Source of the DNA: an uncultured Lachnospira sp.
GTDB lineage: Bacteria > Bacillota > Clostridia > Lachnospirales > Lachnospiraceae
Reading direction: 5' to 3'
NCBI GenBank assembly: GCA_910587485.1
Contig: CAJUKN010000022.1
Location: 1 to 47,525, forward strand
DNA: 47,525 nucleotides
In this document: piece after piece, positions 17,178-25,315 of the stretch
How positions within the stretch are numbered: the first letter of the stretch is position 1
How the letters are laid out: every line of letters starts with the position of its first letter
Program-made: the position numbers and the translations under genes
Notes under the pieces: model-generated
Databases searched by the model: none
What the model was told of the DNA's origin: nothing
Seen by the model: only the letters and a program-made list of their open reading frames with translations

Positions 17178-17570
17178 ATGGAATTTTCAAAAGTTGAAAT
17201 TATTGTTTCTGTATCAAAAGCAAGTGAGCTTGTAACAAGTCTTGGAAAGAAAAGTTTGCACCAAAAATTGAGCAAACTTGGCGTTAATGGAATTACGGTG
17301 TCAAATGTATTAGGTTGTGGTGTTCAAAACGGGGCATATGAATATGAGATAGATTTTAGTGATGACAAGCCCTTACAGTTATTGCCCAAAAGCATGATTA
17401 TGTTTGTATGTAAAAAGGAATCTGTAGATGAATTATTGTCTATTGTCAGTGAAGAACTATATACAGGACATATTGGTGATGGGAAAATATTTGTCTCGGA
17501 TGTAACAAATATTATACGAGTGAGGACAGGAGAGCAGGGAATGGACGCGCTGCAAAAGACAGAATTGTAA
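17178..17570 (+). CDS. Divergent PII-family nitrogen regulator
   Basis: A 130-residue PII-like protein. It keeps the ferredoxin-like core and the nucleotide-binding C-terminal motif TGHIGDGKIFV followed by IIRVRTGEQGMDAL, equivalent to the TGxxGDGKIF and RIRTGE signatures. The T-loop region (LGCGVQNGAYEYEIDFSDD) differs strongly from GlnB/GlnK: the uridylylated Tyr context and the usual RG-rich stretch are absent. It sits 34 bases after atzF and 49 bases before an APC permease, an arrangement reminiscent of glnK-amtB. A role in gating the permease or the pathway according to ATP/ADP/2-oxoglutarate is inferred. Confidence 0.82.
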   Translation: MEFSKVEIIVSVSKASELVTSLGKKSLHQKLSKLGVNGITVSNVLGCGVQNGAYEYEIDFSDDKPLQLLPKSMIMFVCKKESVDELLSIVSEELYTGHIGDGKIFVSDVTNIIRVRTGEQGMDALQKTEL

Positions 17571-17618
17571 AATAATAGAGTGTTTATGCGCAAAAGCAGC
17601 GCGGAAATGAGGATTATT

Positions 17619-19034
17619 ATGCAAAAGAAAATAAGTTTATTTAGTGCTATCTCAACAGGTGTTGGAATGATTATTGCAACAAGTTGTTTTATTCCATTAG
17701 CCACGGGTGCTAGCACAGTTGGAATTTCCTTTATATTTGCAATCGTGGGTGTTTGTCTAGTAAATATGATGGCAGCAGCATCAGTGGCAGAGTTAAATGC
17801 GTTAATGCCCAATTTAACTGGTGGACTTGCACAATATATGTTGGCGGGAGTTGGTCCGATGATTACCATTGTAACAATGATAGGTGGATATGTTATCAGC
17901 AATATATTTGCAGCACCCGCAGAAGGCGCGATGTTTGCTAATGTAATGTGTGAATTTACAGGTGGAAATATTCCACCAGCAGTATACAGTGTTGCATTGA
18001 CAATTGTCTTGGTGTTAATTAATTTAAGAGGTATTAATATGTCTGCCATTGTTCAGACAGTTGTTGCTACATTTATGGTAGTTTCATTATTTATACTTGG
18101 ATTTATCGGAATGTTTGGGCTAGGGATAGGACAGGTTGTTGAACAAGAGGCTGTATTGTCAACAGATATTTCAGATATTATGCCTTTGACAGTTACAGCA
18201 TTTTGGTTGTTTATAGGTTCAGAATTTATTGTGCCAATTGGTAAAGATATGAAAAATCCAAAGAGAAATGTACCTTTAAGTATGTTCTTAAGTCTTGCTA
18301 TCATGTGTGTTATACAGGTTATGATGGTTATTGGATTTAAAAATTATACGGTATGGGAGGAAGTTGGCGCAGCAGATTCACCACATATTTTATATGCAGT
18401 CAATATGTTGGGAAATATAGGGCGATATTGGATAATTATTGTTGCAATATTAGCTGCAGTAAGTACACAAAATTCAATTATTTGTTGTGTCTCTGAAATT
18501 TGCTGTGGAATGGCTAAAATCAATCTTTTACCAGCTTTATTCCAAAAGAAAAATAAGAAAGGCGCACCATATATTGTATTACTGTTAATGGGGATTTGCA
18601 CAATAGTAATTGAGGCAACAGGAATTTCATCTGGAAATGAAGTAGCGTTTTTAATTTTGTGTTCATCATTATTTTGGATGTTGGCTTATATTGTCTATCA
18701 TATAAATGTAATGGTATTAAGAAAAAAAATGAAAAATGCTCCTAGGAGTTTCAAAGTACCATTGTTTCCATTATTTCAAGTTATTGGTATAGTTGTAACG
18801 ATATATATGATGTGTAATATTTCAACAAATGTAACAGAACGTAATCAAATATTTTTGATTTCTTTTATTTTTATGATTGCAATGATTGTTTATGCGTTTT
18901 TTTGGTGTAAAAAAAGACTACAGATGCCATTGCTTAGAAATGTAAGCATACCTAAAATAATGGCTATGGAATCACCAATGTATCATGTTGTACAGCAAGA
19001 AATAAAAGAAAAAAATTCAATAAATAATAAGTGA
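17619..19034 (+). CDS. APC-family permease, candidate guanidine or amino-acid transporter
   Basis: A 471-residue polytopic membrane protein with about 12 hydrophobic segments. The first helix carries the APC signature SAISTGVGMIIATSCFIP, with the unwound glycine-rich GVGM. A middle segment reads AFWLFIGSEFIVPIGKDMKN, as in other APC transporters. It is the last gene of the DUF1989/carboxylase/atzF/PII set, so its substrate is probably guanidine or a related nitrogen compound (inference from context). Start ATG 17619 follows GAAATGAGG by six bases; an in-frame GTG at 17580 is less likely. Confidence 0.85.
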   Translation: MQKKISLFSAISTGVGMIIATSCFIPLATGASTVGISFIFAIVGVCLVNMMAAASVAELNALMPNLTGGLAQYMLAGVGPMITIVTMIGGYVISNIFAAPAEGAMFANVMCEFTGGNIPPAVYSVALTIVLVLINLRGINMSAIVQTVVATFMVVSLFILGFIGMFGLGIGQVVEQEAVLSTDISDIMPLTVTAFWLFIGSEFIVPIGKDMKNPKRNVPLSMFLSLAIMCVIQVMMVIGFKNYTVWEEVGAADSPHILYAVNMLGNIGRYWIIIVAILAAVSTQNSIICCVSEICCGMAKINLLPALFQKKNKKGAPYIVLLLMGICTIVIEATGISSGNEVAFLILCSSLFWMLAYIVYHINVMVLRKKMKNAPRSFKVPLFPLFQVIGIVVTIYMMCNISTNVTERNQIFLISFIFMIAMIVYAFFWCKKRLQMPLLRNVSIPKIMAMESPMYHVVQQEIKEKNSINNK

Positions 19035-19173
19035 CAAGATATATTTTTTAATATATAATGTGAAATAGAATAATTACTTAAGAAATAAATCGTGCAGATG
19101 CATAAAAGATATAGATGCATAAAAAGTGTAGGAAATCAAAGTGATAATAAAATAGCAAAAGCAGAAAGGGAAA

Positions 19174-19455
19174 ATGATGAAAGAAGGAAATTATTTTAAA
19201 CAGGCATTGTCTTCCTTTTCAGCGGATGTAGCATATGCAGATGCAATAAGACATTTGTATGATAAGGGAATGAATGCTGCCCATATAAAAGAACATTTGT
19301 CTTATCCTGTTTCCATAGATATTATTGAGAAAGTAATACAGGATTATGAGACAAAAAAGAATACAAAAACAGATGATATATTTGTGGAAGATGTAGATAA
19401 GTATGGAAGAAAAAGTTTTCGATTGGTAAAAAAGGAGAAGGAGTATGGAACATAA
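19174..19455 (+). CDS. Small conserved-looking hypothetical protein
   Basis: A 93-residue soluble protein beginning MMKEGNYFKQALSSFSADVA, with predicted helices and a charged C-terminus (KSFRLVKKEKEYGT). AAAGGGAA precedes two ATGs. Its last 11 bases overlap the Imm51 gene, so the two are translated together. I do not recognise a family. A short direct repeat (AGATGCATAAAA, twice near 19094-19123) lies upstream. Confidence 0.6.
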   Translation: MMKEGNYFKQALSSFSADVAYADAIRHLYDKGMNAAHIKEHLSYPVSIDIIEKVIQDYETKKNTKTDDIFVEDVDKYGRKSFRLVKKEKEYGT

Positions 19456-19807
19456 TCATGTAGCAATAATAGAAATGGACGAGAATATTTCAATAAATTT
19501 TTATGTGGAGCATAAAGAGATTTTGGCTATTGGTGAAAAGATGAATGAAATTAATGAAGATGCTTATATGAATGGCTACAACTGGGAGGCGTTTTTTAAT
19601 TATTATCTTGCAAAAAATGCGCCTGATGTACTTGAGGGTATGGGGTCAGACCCAGAAGCGGGCATGTATTCAGCATATTATAAACGAACACCAGAGAACA
19701 AATTAAAGGCAGAAAAATTTATGGAAATGATTTGTTCTCTAGTTGATAATGAGGAAGAACTGTATCGAATTGTCAAAGAGGAAGGCGATGAAATTGAGTG
19801 GGATTAA
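19445..19807 (+). CDS. Imm51-family immunity protein (orphan)
   Basis: A 120-residue acidic protein. The pattern AYMNGYNWEAFFNYYL, then NAPDVLEGMGSDPEAGMY, and the ending EELYRIVKEEGDEIEWD matches the Imm51 immunity family found next to, or detached from, polymorphic toxins. It overlaps the preceding small gene by 11 bases and is convergent with the next gene. No toxin gene is recognisable nearby. Binding an incoming toxin in the cytoplasm is the expected role, inferred from family. Confidence 0.75.
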   Translation: MEHNHVAIIEMDENISINFYVEHKEILAIGEKMNEINEDAYMNGYNWEAFFNYYLAKNAPDVLEGMGSDPEAGMYSAYYKRTPENKLKAEKFMEMICSLVDNEEELYRIVKEEGDEIEWD

Positions 19808-19824
19808 TTTATCACAGCATGTAA

Positions 19825-20370
19825 TCATTCTTCCATTAAACCATATATAATACTATTTGTAAGCTGATTACAAATAGATGTATCAAAAAACGAACTTAAA
19901 ATATTGGATATTTTTTTCTTTGCGTAATTGACATCTTGTTTATGAATAATGGTTAAGGGCAACAGTAAAAGAAAGATATGGTCATCTATATTGTTTTCTG
20001 TATACTTGAATAAATCTGCAAGTGGAAAAATAAAAATATTGTATTCTCCCCCTGTGCATCCAATTTGATTATTATTAATATAATATACAATGTCACAGGG
20101 GTGAAATTCAATTTTTAAAATTTGAGTAGATGTAAGATTGTAAGTCAATGTTTTTGGGTTATCAATATAACCGTCTGATTCTTCTAAAATCCCATCATAA
20201 TATCCTGTAAAATAGTCCCACCATTCAATATCACCAAGTGAATTTTTTTCAATAATTTCACTTAGTGACATATCTGTTTCTTCATCTAAAGCAGTAGGAA
20301 AGGATAAAGCGATAAAGCCTATCCAAAATTTTTTATTGGAAAAATTAAAGTCCTCTAAATTAATATTCAT
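19825..20370 (-). CDS. Imm19-like immunity protein (tentative)
   Basis: A 181-residue acidic cytosolic protein on the minus strand. Blocks such as DIEWWDYFTGYYDGILEESD and LKIEFHPCDIVYYINNNQIG, followed by CTGGEY, resemble my memory of the Imm19 immunity family (WxxYFTGYYDG, IEFHPGD, IYxIN). GGAG precedes the start. The neighbours (Imm51 convergent, NADAR antitoxin upstream) fit a cluster of orphan conflict genes. The family name is uncertain; the AT-rich gap 20371-20575 before it holds no gene. Confidence 0.5.
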   Translation of the reverse strand: MNINLEDFNFSNKKFWIGFIALSFPTALDEETDMSLSEIIEKNSLGDIEWWDYFTGYYDGILEESDGYIDNPKTLTYNLTSTQILKIEFHPCDIVYYINNNQIGCTGGEYNIFIFPLADLFKYTENNIDDHIFLLLLPLTIIHKQDVNYAKKKISNILSSFFDTSICNQLTNSIIYGLMEE

Positions 20371-20575
20371 ATGAATCTCCGTTTTTGTGTTGCCTTTTTG
20401 TATAAAAAATTTTAGGGCTTTTAGTCTTTTTGTCTCAAATAATACACAAAGACAAAGTCTTAATTCAATCTTTTTAGTTTATAAAATGTTTTATTTTTTA
20501 TAAAACCATCTTTTAAAATATAAATATTTGTAAAAGAATATTAAATAAAAACATTTAAAAAGTATAACCGTTTTA

Positions 20576-21220
20576 TTATTTTCCATAAACAATTTTTAAA
20601 AAGTTTTCACAAGATAAAAGTGCTTCTGATAATAGATGTTGTGTTGATAATCCAACGAAAGCTGCTGCCGCTTTTGCTTGACAATTAATTGATTTTTGAG
20701 GATTAAATTCAATATCCGAAAAACTATCATAACAAAGTAATTGTTGGGTAAGTTCTTTATTTTGAGATAAGGCATTGATATACAACCAGTTGTAAAAGAA
20801 ATCTTTTGGTTCAAGCGGATAGTCATTATTTTGATACTGAAATCGGATTAAATTTCCACTTGTTTTTAATCGCTCATCTTTTTTTGCTTCTTTTGATGTT
20901 TTATCAAATAAATCAATATAGGGACCGCCATTTTCAAAAACTTTACTGCCTTGAAAGGCACATTCTACAGAAAAAGTTTTTGTATTATTGGTTAAGGTTA
21001 AGTTAAAAGCACTTAGTGAAATTCCAAGATTCATAGTGCTTTTTGATGAAATTTCCAAAGGTTTTCTATCAGGGTAACTGTTTAAATAGGCTTCATGTAA
21101 ACTTTTTATACATTTTTGTTTTTGTGATAAGGAAAAGCCAGAATAAAATTGAAAATCAATATTAATAGCTTCATAAAATGGGGGCTTTATTATTGCATGA
21201 TAAATAGGTCGATTTGCCAT
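20576..21220 (-). CDS. DarT1-associated NADAR antitoxin-family protein (no DarT nearby)
   Basis: A 214-residue protein with the plan of NADAR antitoxins paired with DarT1 DNA ADP-ribosyltransferases: MANRPIYHAI start, FQFYSGFSLSQKQK, SLHEAYLN, GISLSAFNLTL, VECAFQGSKVFENGGPYIDL, EAKKDERLKTSGNL, FYNWLYINAL and the DIEFNPQKSINCQAKAAAAF block. NADAR proteins of this group remove ADP-ribose from guanine in DNA. No DarT (DUF4433) gene is present in the window; instead the gene begins two bases after the stop of a surface-protein gene whose end carries its GGAG. So it is an orphan antitoxin, perhaps protecting against foreign DarT1 toxins. Confidence 0.75.
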   Translation of the reverse strand: MANRPIYHAIIKPPFYEAINIDFQFYSGFSLSQKQKCIKSLHEAYLNSYPDRKPLEISSKSTMNLGISLSAFNLTLTNNTKTFSVECAFQGSKVFENGGPYIDLFDKTSKEAKKDERLKTSGNLIRFQYQNNDYPLEPKDFFYNWLYINALSQNKELTQQLLCYDSFSDIEFNPQKSINCQAKAAAAFVGLSTQHLLSEALLSCENFLKIVYGK

Positions 21221-21222
21221 GA

Positions 21223-22572
21223 TTATCTCCTTTTTTTCTTGTGATATCGTTTGCTGTGTAAATAAATATTAACAATAGCGATAGTAATTACTATCAATAT
21301 CAATAGAGCAGATATTACATATATCACAATTTTTAATGAGTCTGTGGAAGTATTGTTACTTGATGTTGTAGATTCTGTCTTGTTTGTTGTTAAATCTGTT
21401 GTAGACTCTGTGGGATTTGTTGCTGCAAGACTTTCTTTTGTGGCATTTTCAATCGCTTTTAAATCGGATTGATATAATGTGTAATTGTCAGTATAGGTGT
21501 ATCCACATTGTGAGCATGTATAGGTTGTATATCCATATTGTTCATCAGTGCTTTCAGTAATAGTTTTAGTATATTGAGGATTTTCGCACATATCTGGAAG
21601 CAGTATGGTATTATAGTCATTGTGTTCATCTCTTGTAAAATTGGCAGTACAGCCACCCCAATCATAAGACCAATTTAAGACTTCGCCAACATATTCTGCG
21701 CAGTAAGCTCTTCGGTCTTCATTATCTTCAAAAAAAGATATGATACCTTCTATATGATTGTTTGTGATATAAGATGTGTATTGTGTGCCAGCAGGATACA
21801 GCGCAAACATACCAACAAGACCACCATTATGAACATAACCATAATCCGATACAAAACCATTTACTTTTACATTGCAGTTATCAAGCCCAATATAACCAGT
21901 GGCATAGGCTCCACCTAAAAATTGCTCATTTTTTTCTGTTTTGTTAGTATCAATACATATAAGTGTCATATCGGCATTTGTCTGGTCAATGGCGCCATTT
22001 CCAAAACCTGCAATACCACCAACCCCAAACATTTTCGCAGTTGTTTTAAGACTTAAGGTGCCAGAAATTGTACAATCTTTAATGGAACTTTTATCCATAT
22101 ATCCCGCAATACCGCCAATAAAACAAGGTGTGTTACAAGTAATATCTGCGCGAATATTAACAAGATTTAGATTAGATACAACAGCTTCTTCTTCAAGAAT
22201 ATCGAAAAAACCACAAAATACAGTATCATAAGTTTTCATATTGCCATCATAAGAAGTTCTTGTCACACTTCCAGTCTGTTTAATTGTAACGTTTAGTATA
22301 GAATGTCCATTTCCATCAAAAGTACCTGTAAAAGTTAGAGGAATCCAATTCTTGCCAGATAAATCTAAATCATTCATAAGAATGTAATCGCCAGAAGGGT
22401 TGTCTTTTATTTTCAATAGTTCTTCATAGGAAGTGATAGGGGTTGAATTTTGTGCATATGCTGCAAAATGATTTTTGTTTAGCATAAATATAAAAATGAT
22501 ATTGCATATTAAAAAAGCGGATAGGATTAAATAGGAATGTTTTTTAAATATACGATTAAATTTAAAACTCAT
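21223..22572 (-). CDS. Membrane-anchored surface protein with GLUG-type beta-helix repeats
   Basis: 449 residues. An N-terminal hydrophobic signal (residues about 14-40) precedes a repeat region with GTFDGNGHSIL and several GGIAGY/GGIAGF/GGLVGM turns, typical of right-handed beta-helix (GLUG-like) surface proteins. A CSQCGYTYTDNY Cys-x2-Cys knuckle follows near residue 360, then a Ser/Thr/Asn-rich linker, a C-terminal membrane helix (VIYVISALLILIVITIAIV) and a basic tail, so the bulk faces outward. The stop codon overlaps the ribosome binding site of the NADAR gene, so the two are co-transcribed. Ligand unknown. Confidence 0.7.
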   Translation of the reverse strand: MSFKFNRIFKKHSYLILSAFLICNIIFIFMLNKNHFAAYAQNSTPITSYEELLKIKDNPSGDYILMNDLDLSGKNWIPLTFTGTFDGNGHSILNVTIKQTGSVTRTSYDGNMKTYDTVFCGFFDILEEEAVVSNLNLVNIRADITCNTPCFIGGIAGYMDKSSIKDCTISGTLSLKTTAKMFGVGGIAGFGNGAIDQTNADMTLICIDTNKTEKNEQFLGGAYATGYIGLDNCNVKVNGFVSDYGYVHNGGLVGMFALYPAGTQYTSYITNNHIEGIISFFEDNEDRRAYCAEYVGEVLNWSYDWGGCTANFTRDEHNDYNTILLPDMCENPQYTKTITESTDEQYGYTTYTCSQCGYTYTDNYTLYQSDLKAIENATKESLAATNPTESTTDLTTNKTESTTSSNNTSTDSLKIVIYVISALLILIVITIAIVNIYLHSKRYHKKKRR

Positions 22573-22886
22573 TTTAAGTAGTAGTCCTTTCTTACATATT
22601 TTGTTAGTTCCTTTATTTGGCTATTTCGTATATAATTAAGCAAAGATGTGAACATGAGTGTAATTATAGACATTTTATTTTTATATTTCAAGTCAAAGAG
22701 GTATTTGTCTTAATAAATTTGGTAAAGTTTAAATTGAAATAACATTTAAATTTTTATTTCTTTATGTTAAGGTAAAAGTGTGATATAATTATGATTCTGT
22801 GAAGATAAATGTGATTTAAAGTGTTGAAAATTATATGGTTTAGTGATGTACTCTATGTTCAAATAAAAGAAGGGAGTTTATTGTAA
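22573..22886. other. Divergent intergenic region
   Basis: 314 bases between the surface-protein gene (minus) and the lysozyme gene (plus). It is about 80% A+T. A TATAAT (22784-22789) about 100 bases before the lysozyme start is a plausible -10, with only a poor -35 (TTTATG at 22761). I see no RNA gene, repeat or strong hairpin here. Confidence 0.4.
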
Positions 22887-23939
22887 ATGATGAAAAGAAA
22901 AGTCATATCTGTTATTCTTTTAATAGTACTAGTAGTGAGCGGATTATTGACAAGAGGAACGGTTTGGCAGGCATATGCAGCAAATCGTATATTAAAGGAA
23001 GGAAGTATAGGAATGGATGTCTCATCACATCAATATGTTGATTGGGATACCATTAAAAAAGATAATTACATAAAATTTGCAATATTAAGATGTGGTTATG
23101 GTGATGATGATGTGAAACAAGACGATTCACAGTTTCAAAGAAATATCTCCGAATGTAAAAGATTAAATATACCATTTGGAGTATATTTATATTCTTATGC
23201 AGTTAATGAAAGGGAAGCCCTAAGCGAAGCCAATCATATTAAGCGCATGATTGGTGATTCAAAACCAGAAATGGGCGTGTATCTTGATGTGGAAGATACA
23301 GCCTATTACCTAAGACATGGTCTTGATGTATATACAGATGAAGGAAGAAGAAGGCTTACAGATTTGGTAAAAATTGTGTTAAATAATCTGTCTGATACAG
23401 GGTGGCGTACAGGGATATATTCAAGTTATAATTATTATGTGAATATATTATATGCAGATGAATTATCTGCTTATAGATGGATAGCAAACTGGCCTGATTT
23501 GGACAACCCAAGTAAAGTTTTAGAGGCAGAAAATAAAGTAAGACAAATGAATGGTGTGTTATGGCAATATCGCAGCGATGGCAGAGTACATGGTGTGTTA
23601 AATGCAAATCATCAACCCGGCAATGTGGATTTAGACCAACTTCTTGTAGATTGGGTATTAGAAGATAATGAATCAGGAGGTTCCAATTCACAAGAGTGTG
23701 TGCCGGGTGCATTAGGTGATGTAAATAATGATGGTTTTATCAATATTCGTGATGTTGTTGTATTAAAAAGATATCTTGCAGGATATAGTGATGTACATAT
23801 TAATATTAAAGCTGCCAATGTGAATAGAGATTATGATAATGAACAAAAAGATTTGATTTCCATCGCTGATGCGGTTATTATATTAAGACATTTAGCTGGT
23901 TTTGATACAATAAAGTTAGGCGAGGTTCTTCCAGAATGA
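22887..23939 (+). CDS. Secreted GH25 lysozyme with C-terminal type I dockerin
   Basis: 350 residues. Signal peptide 1 to about 31 (ending QAYAAN). The GH25 muramidase domain (40-255) has the active-site acids Asp44 (GMDVSSHQ) and Asp134/Glu136 (GVYLDVEDT), and ends with the DLDQ-type motif NVDLDQL. After a Gly/Ser linker, two dockerin calcium-binding repeats follow: DVNNDGFINIRDVVVLKRYL and NVNRDYDN-DLISIADAVIILRHL. It should cleave peptidoglycan outside the cell; the dockerin predicts docking onto a cohesin protein. GAAGGGAG lies upstream of two ATGs (22887, 22890). A terminator follows 41 bases after the stop. Confidence 0.92.
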   Translation: MMKRKVISVILLIVLVVSGLLTRGTVWQAYAANRILKEGSIGMDVSSHQYVDWDTIKKDNYIKFAILRCGYGDDDVKQDDSQFQRNISECKRLNIPFGVYLYSYAVNEREALSEANHIKRMIGDSKPEMGVYLDVEDTAYYLRHGLDVYTDEGRRRLTDLVKIVLNNLSDTGWRTGIYSSYNYYVNILYADELSAYRWIANWPDLDNPSKVLEAENKVRQMNGVLWQYRSDGRVHGVLNANHQPGNVDLDQLLVDWVLEDNESGGSNSQECVPGALGDVNNDGFINIRDVVVLKRYLAGYSDVHINIKAANVNRDYDNEQKDLISIADAVIILRHLAGFDTIKLGEVLPE

Positions 23940-23980
23940 TAAAATGGGACAAGCAGTTTTAACAAATAGATTATTTTAAG

Positions 23981-24000
23981 GTTTGCAAAGCAAACTTTTT
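23981..24000 (+). terminator. Terminator of the GH25 gene
   Basis: GTTTGC (23981-23986), AAA loop, GCAAAC (23990-23995), then five T; one outer A-T pair extends the stem. Confidence 0.75.
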
Positions 24001-24025
24001 GTGTAAATTTATGTTGTTTTTATGA

Positions 24026-24108
24026 TATAATAACCACAGCATAGCTGTGGCTATTATATTTTGTACAATAAACTTTTTTGTGAAGTTATATAGAATTTAC
24101 AATATAAT
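24026..24108 (+). promoter_or_regulatory. Hairpin and repeated -10 region upstream of the CDF gene
   Basis: A TATAAT at 24026-24031 runs straight into a strong hairpin (24027-24057: ATAATA-CCACAGC with GCTGTGG-TATTAT, loop ATA). About 75 bases later the same context recurs as ATATAATAATCATAGC (TATAAT at 24103-24108) without the hairpin. The second is the better placed promoter for the CDF gene; the first may be an operator or a small RNA start. Confidence 0.4.
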
Positions 24109-24152
24109 AATCATAGCAAGGTAGGTATTTTAGAAAGGTATGGTTATTTGAT

Positions 24153-25028
24153 TTGAAAAGTGAATTTGAAAAGGTTGCTATGCGCGTTTCAGCAGTCAGC
24201 ATTATAAGTAATATTGTACTTACAGTGTTTAAATTATTGGCGGGCGTTATAGCACATTCAGGAGCAATGATTAGTGATGCTGTTCATTCAGCTTCTGATG
24301 TATTTAGTACATTTGTGGTGATAATAGGAATTAAGTTATCCAGTAAGGAATCCGATAAAGAACATCCTTATGGACATGAACGCATGGAATGTGTAGCAGC
24401 TATTTTTCTTTCAACTATTCTTTGTATAACAGGTTTAGGGATTGGTGGTACAGCACTTAAAAATATTATTACACACAATTATAGCAATTTGGCAATGCCC
24501 GGTATATTGGCGTTGATAGCAGCCGTTGTATCTATTGCTACAAAGGAGGGAATGTATTGGTATACAAGAATCAATGCTAAAAAAATTGATTCTAGTGCGC
24601 TTTTAGCCGATGCGTGGCATCATCGTTCCGATGCGTTATCATCAGTAGGTGCCTTAGTAGGCATTATTGGTGCAAGAATGGGCTTTTTAATTTTAGATTC
24701 CATATCAAGCCTTGTTATTTGCTTTTTTATAGAAAAAGCAGCATTTGATATATTTAAGGATGCCATTGATAAAATGGTGGATAAAGCCTGTGATGATGTT
24801 GTTGAGCATGATTTAAGAGAATGTGCATTGCAGCAAAAGGGCGTGCTTGGTGTGGATATGTTAAAAACTAGAACATTCGGCAATAAAATCTATGTGGATA
24901 TTGAGATTTGTGCAGATGGTTCACGAACATTGTCAGAAGCTCATTCAATTGCTGAAAATGTGCATGATTCAATAGAACGTAAATTTCCAAAAGTAAAACA
25001 TATTATGGTGCATGTAAATCCAATGTAA
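24153..25028 (+). CDS. Cation diffusion facilitator family metal exporter
   Basis: A 291-residue CDF protein with six hydrophobic segments and a cytoplasmic C-terminal domain ending KHIMVHVNPM. Metal-site residues are intact: Asp42, His45 and Asp49 in SDAVHSASD (helix 2) and His156 and Asp160 in DAWHHRSDALSS (helix 5); HPYGHERME marks the loop after helix 2. Such proteins export Zn, Fe, Mn or Cd using the proton gradient; the metal cannot be told. The only in-frame start is TTG at 24153, with GAAAGG 14 bases upstream, which is somewhat far. Confidence 0.9.
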   Translation: MKSEFEKVAMRVSAVSIISNIVLTVFKLLAGVIAHSGAMISDAVHSASDVFSTFVVIIGIKLSSKESDKEHPYGHERMECVAAIFLSTILCITGLGIGGTALKNIITHNYSNLAMPGILALIAAVVSIATKEGMYWYTRINAKKIDSSALLADAWHHRSDALSSVGALVGIIGARMGFLILDSISSLVICFFIEKAAFDIFKDAIDKMVDKACDDVVEHDLRECALQQKGVLGVDMLKTRTFGNKIYVDIEICADGSRTLSEAHSIAENVHDSIERKFPKVKHIMVHVNPM

Positions 25029-25069
25029 GAACTAGAATTATAAGTCTTAGAATAGGAAAGATTTATATA

Positions 25070-25174
25070 TTTAACCTCATCAGAAAAGAATTAGACTTGA
25101 CTTTAAAAAAATCCAGCAAAATGGTAATAAGGTTATAAGCTAATAATGAAATGGATTGTAAATATTTGCTTGAC
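25070..25174 (+). repeat. Dispersed structured repeat, copy D (decayed)
   Basis: Begins TTTAACCTCATCAGAAAAG and ends with ATAAGGTTATAAGC, TGGATTGTAAATATTTGC and TTGAC, aligning to both ends of copies A-C. The middle is largely deleted and several stem pairs are lost, so it looks like an old copy. Confidence 0.55.
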
Positions 25175-25246
25175 TAAAGATAGAACCATTATCTAATGGA
25201 AGCAAAGTATAAGAGGTTCTATGTCAATTAAAAAATCAAATATAGG

Positions 25247-25282
25247 GCTGTTGCAAAAAGATTTAAAAATCTTTGCAACAGC
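25247..25282. terminator. Long hairpin between convergent genes
   Basis: GCTGTTGCAAA (25247-25257) pairs with TTTGCAACAGC (25272-25282), and the inner AGATTT/AAATCT extends the stem almost without loop. It is followed by TTCTTAAT on the plus strand. It lies between the converging CDF and Stealth genes and may end both transcripts. Confidence 0.55.
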
Positions 25283-25315
25283 TTCTTAATATAAAATAGG
25301 TCTTTTAAAATAAAA

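Noticed and set aside
17324..18049. 241-codon minus-strand ORF
   Set aside because: Antisense to the PII and permease genes; its hydrophobic and Ala-rich content mirrors the membrane gene.
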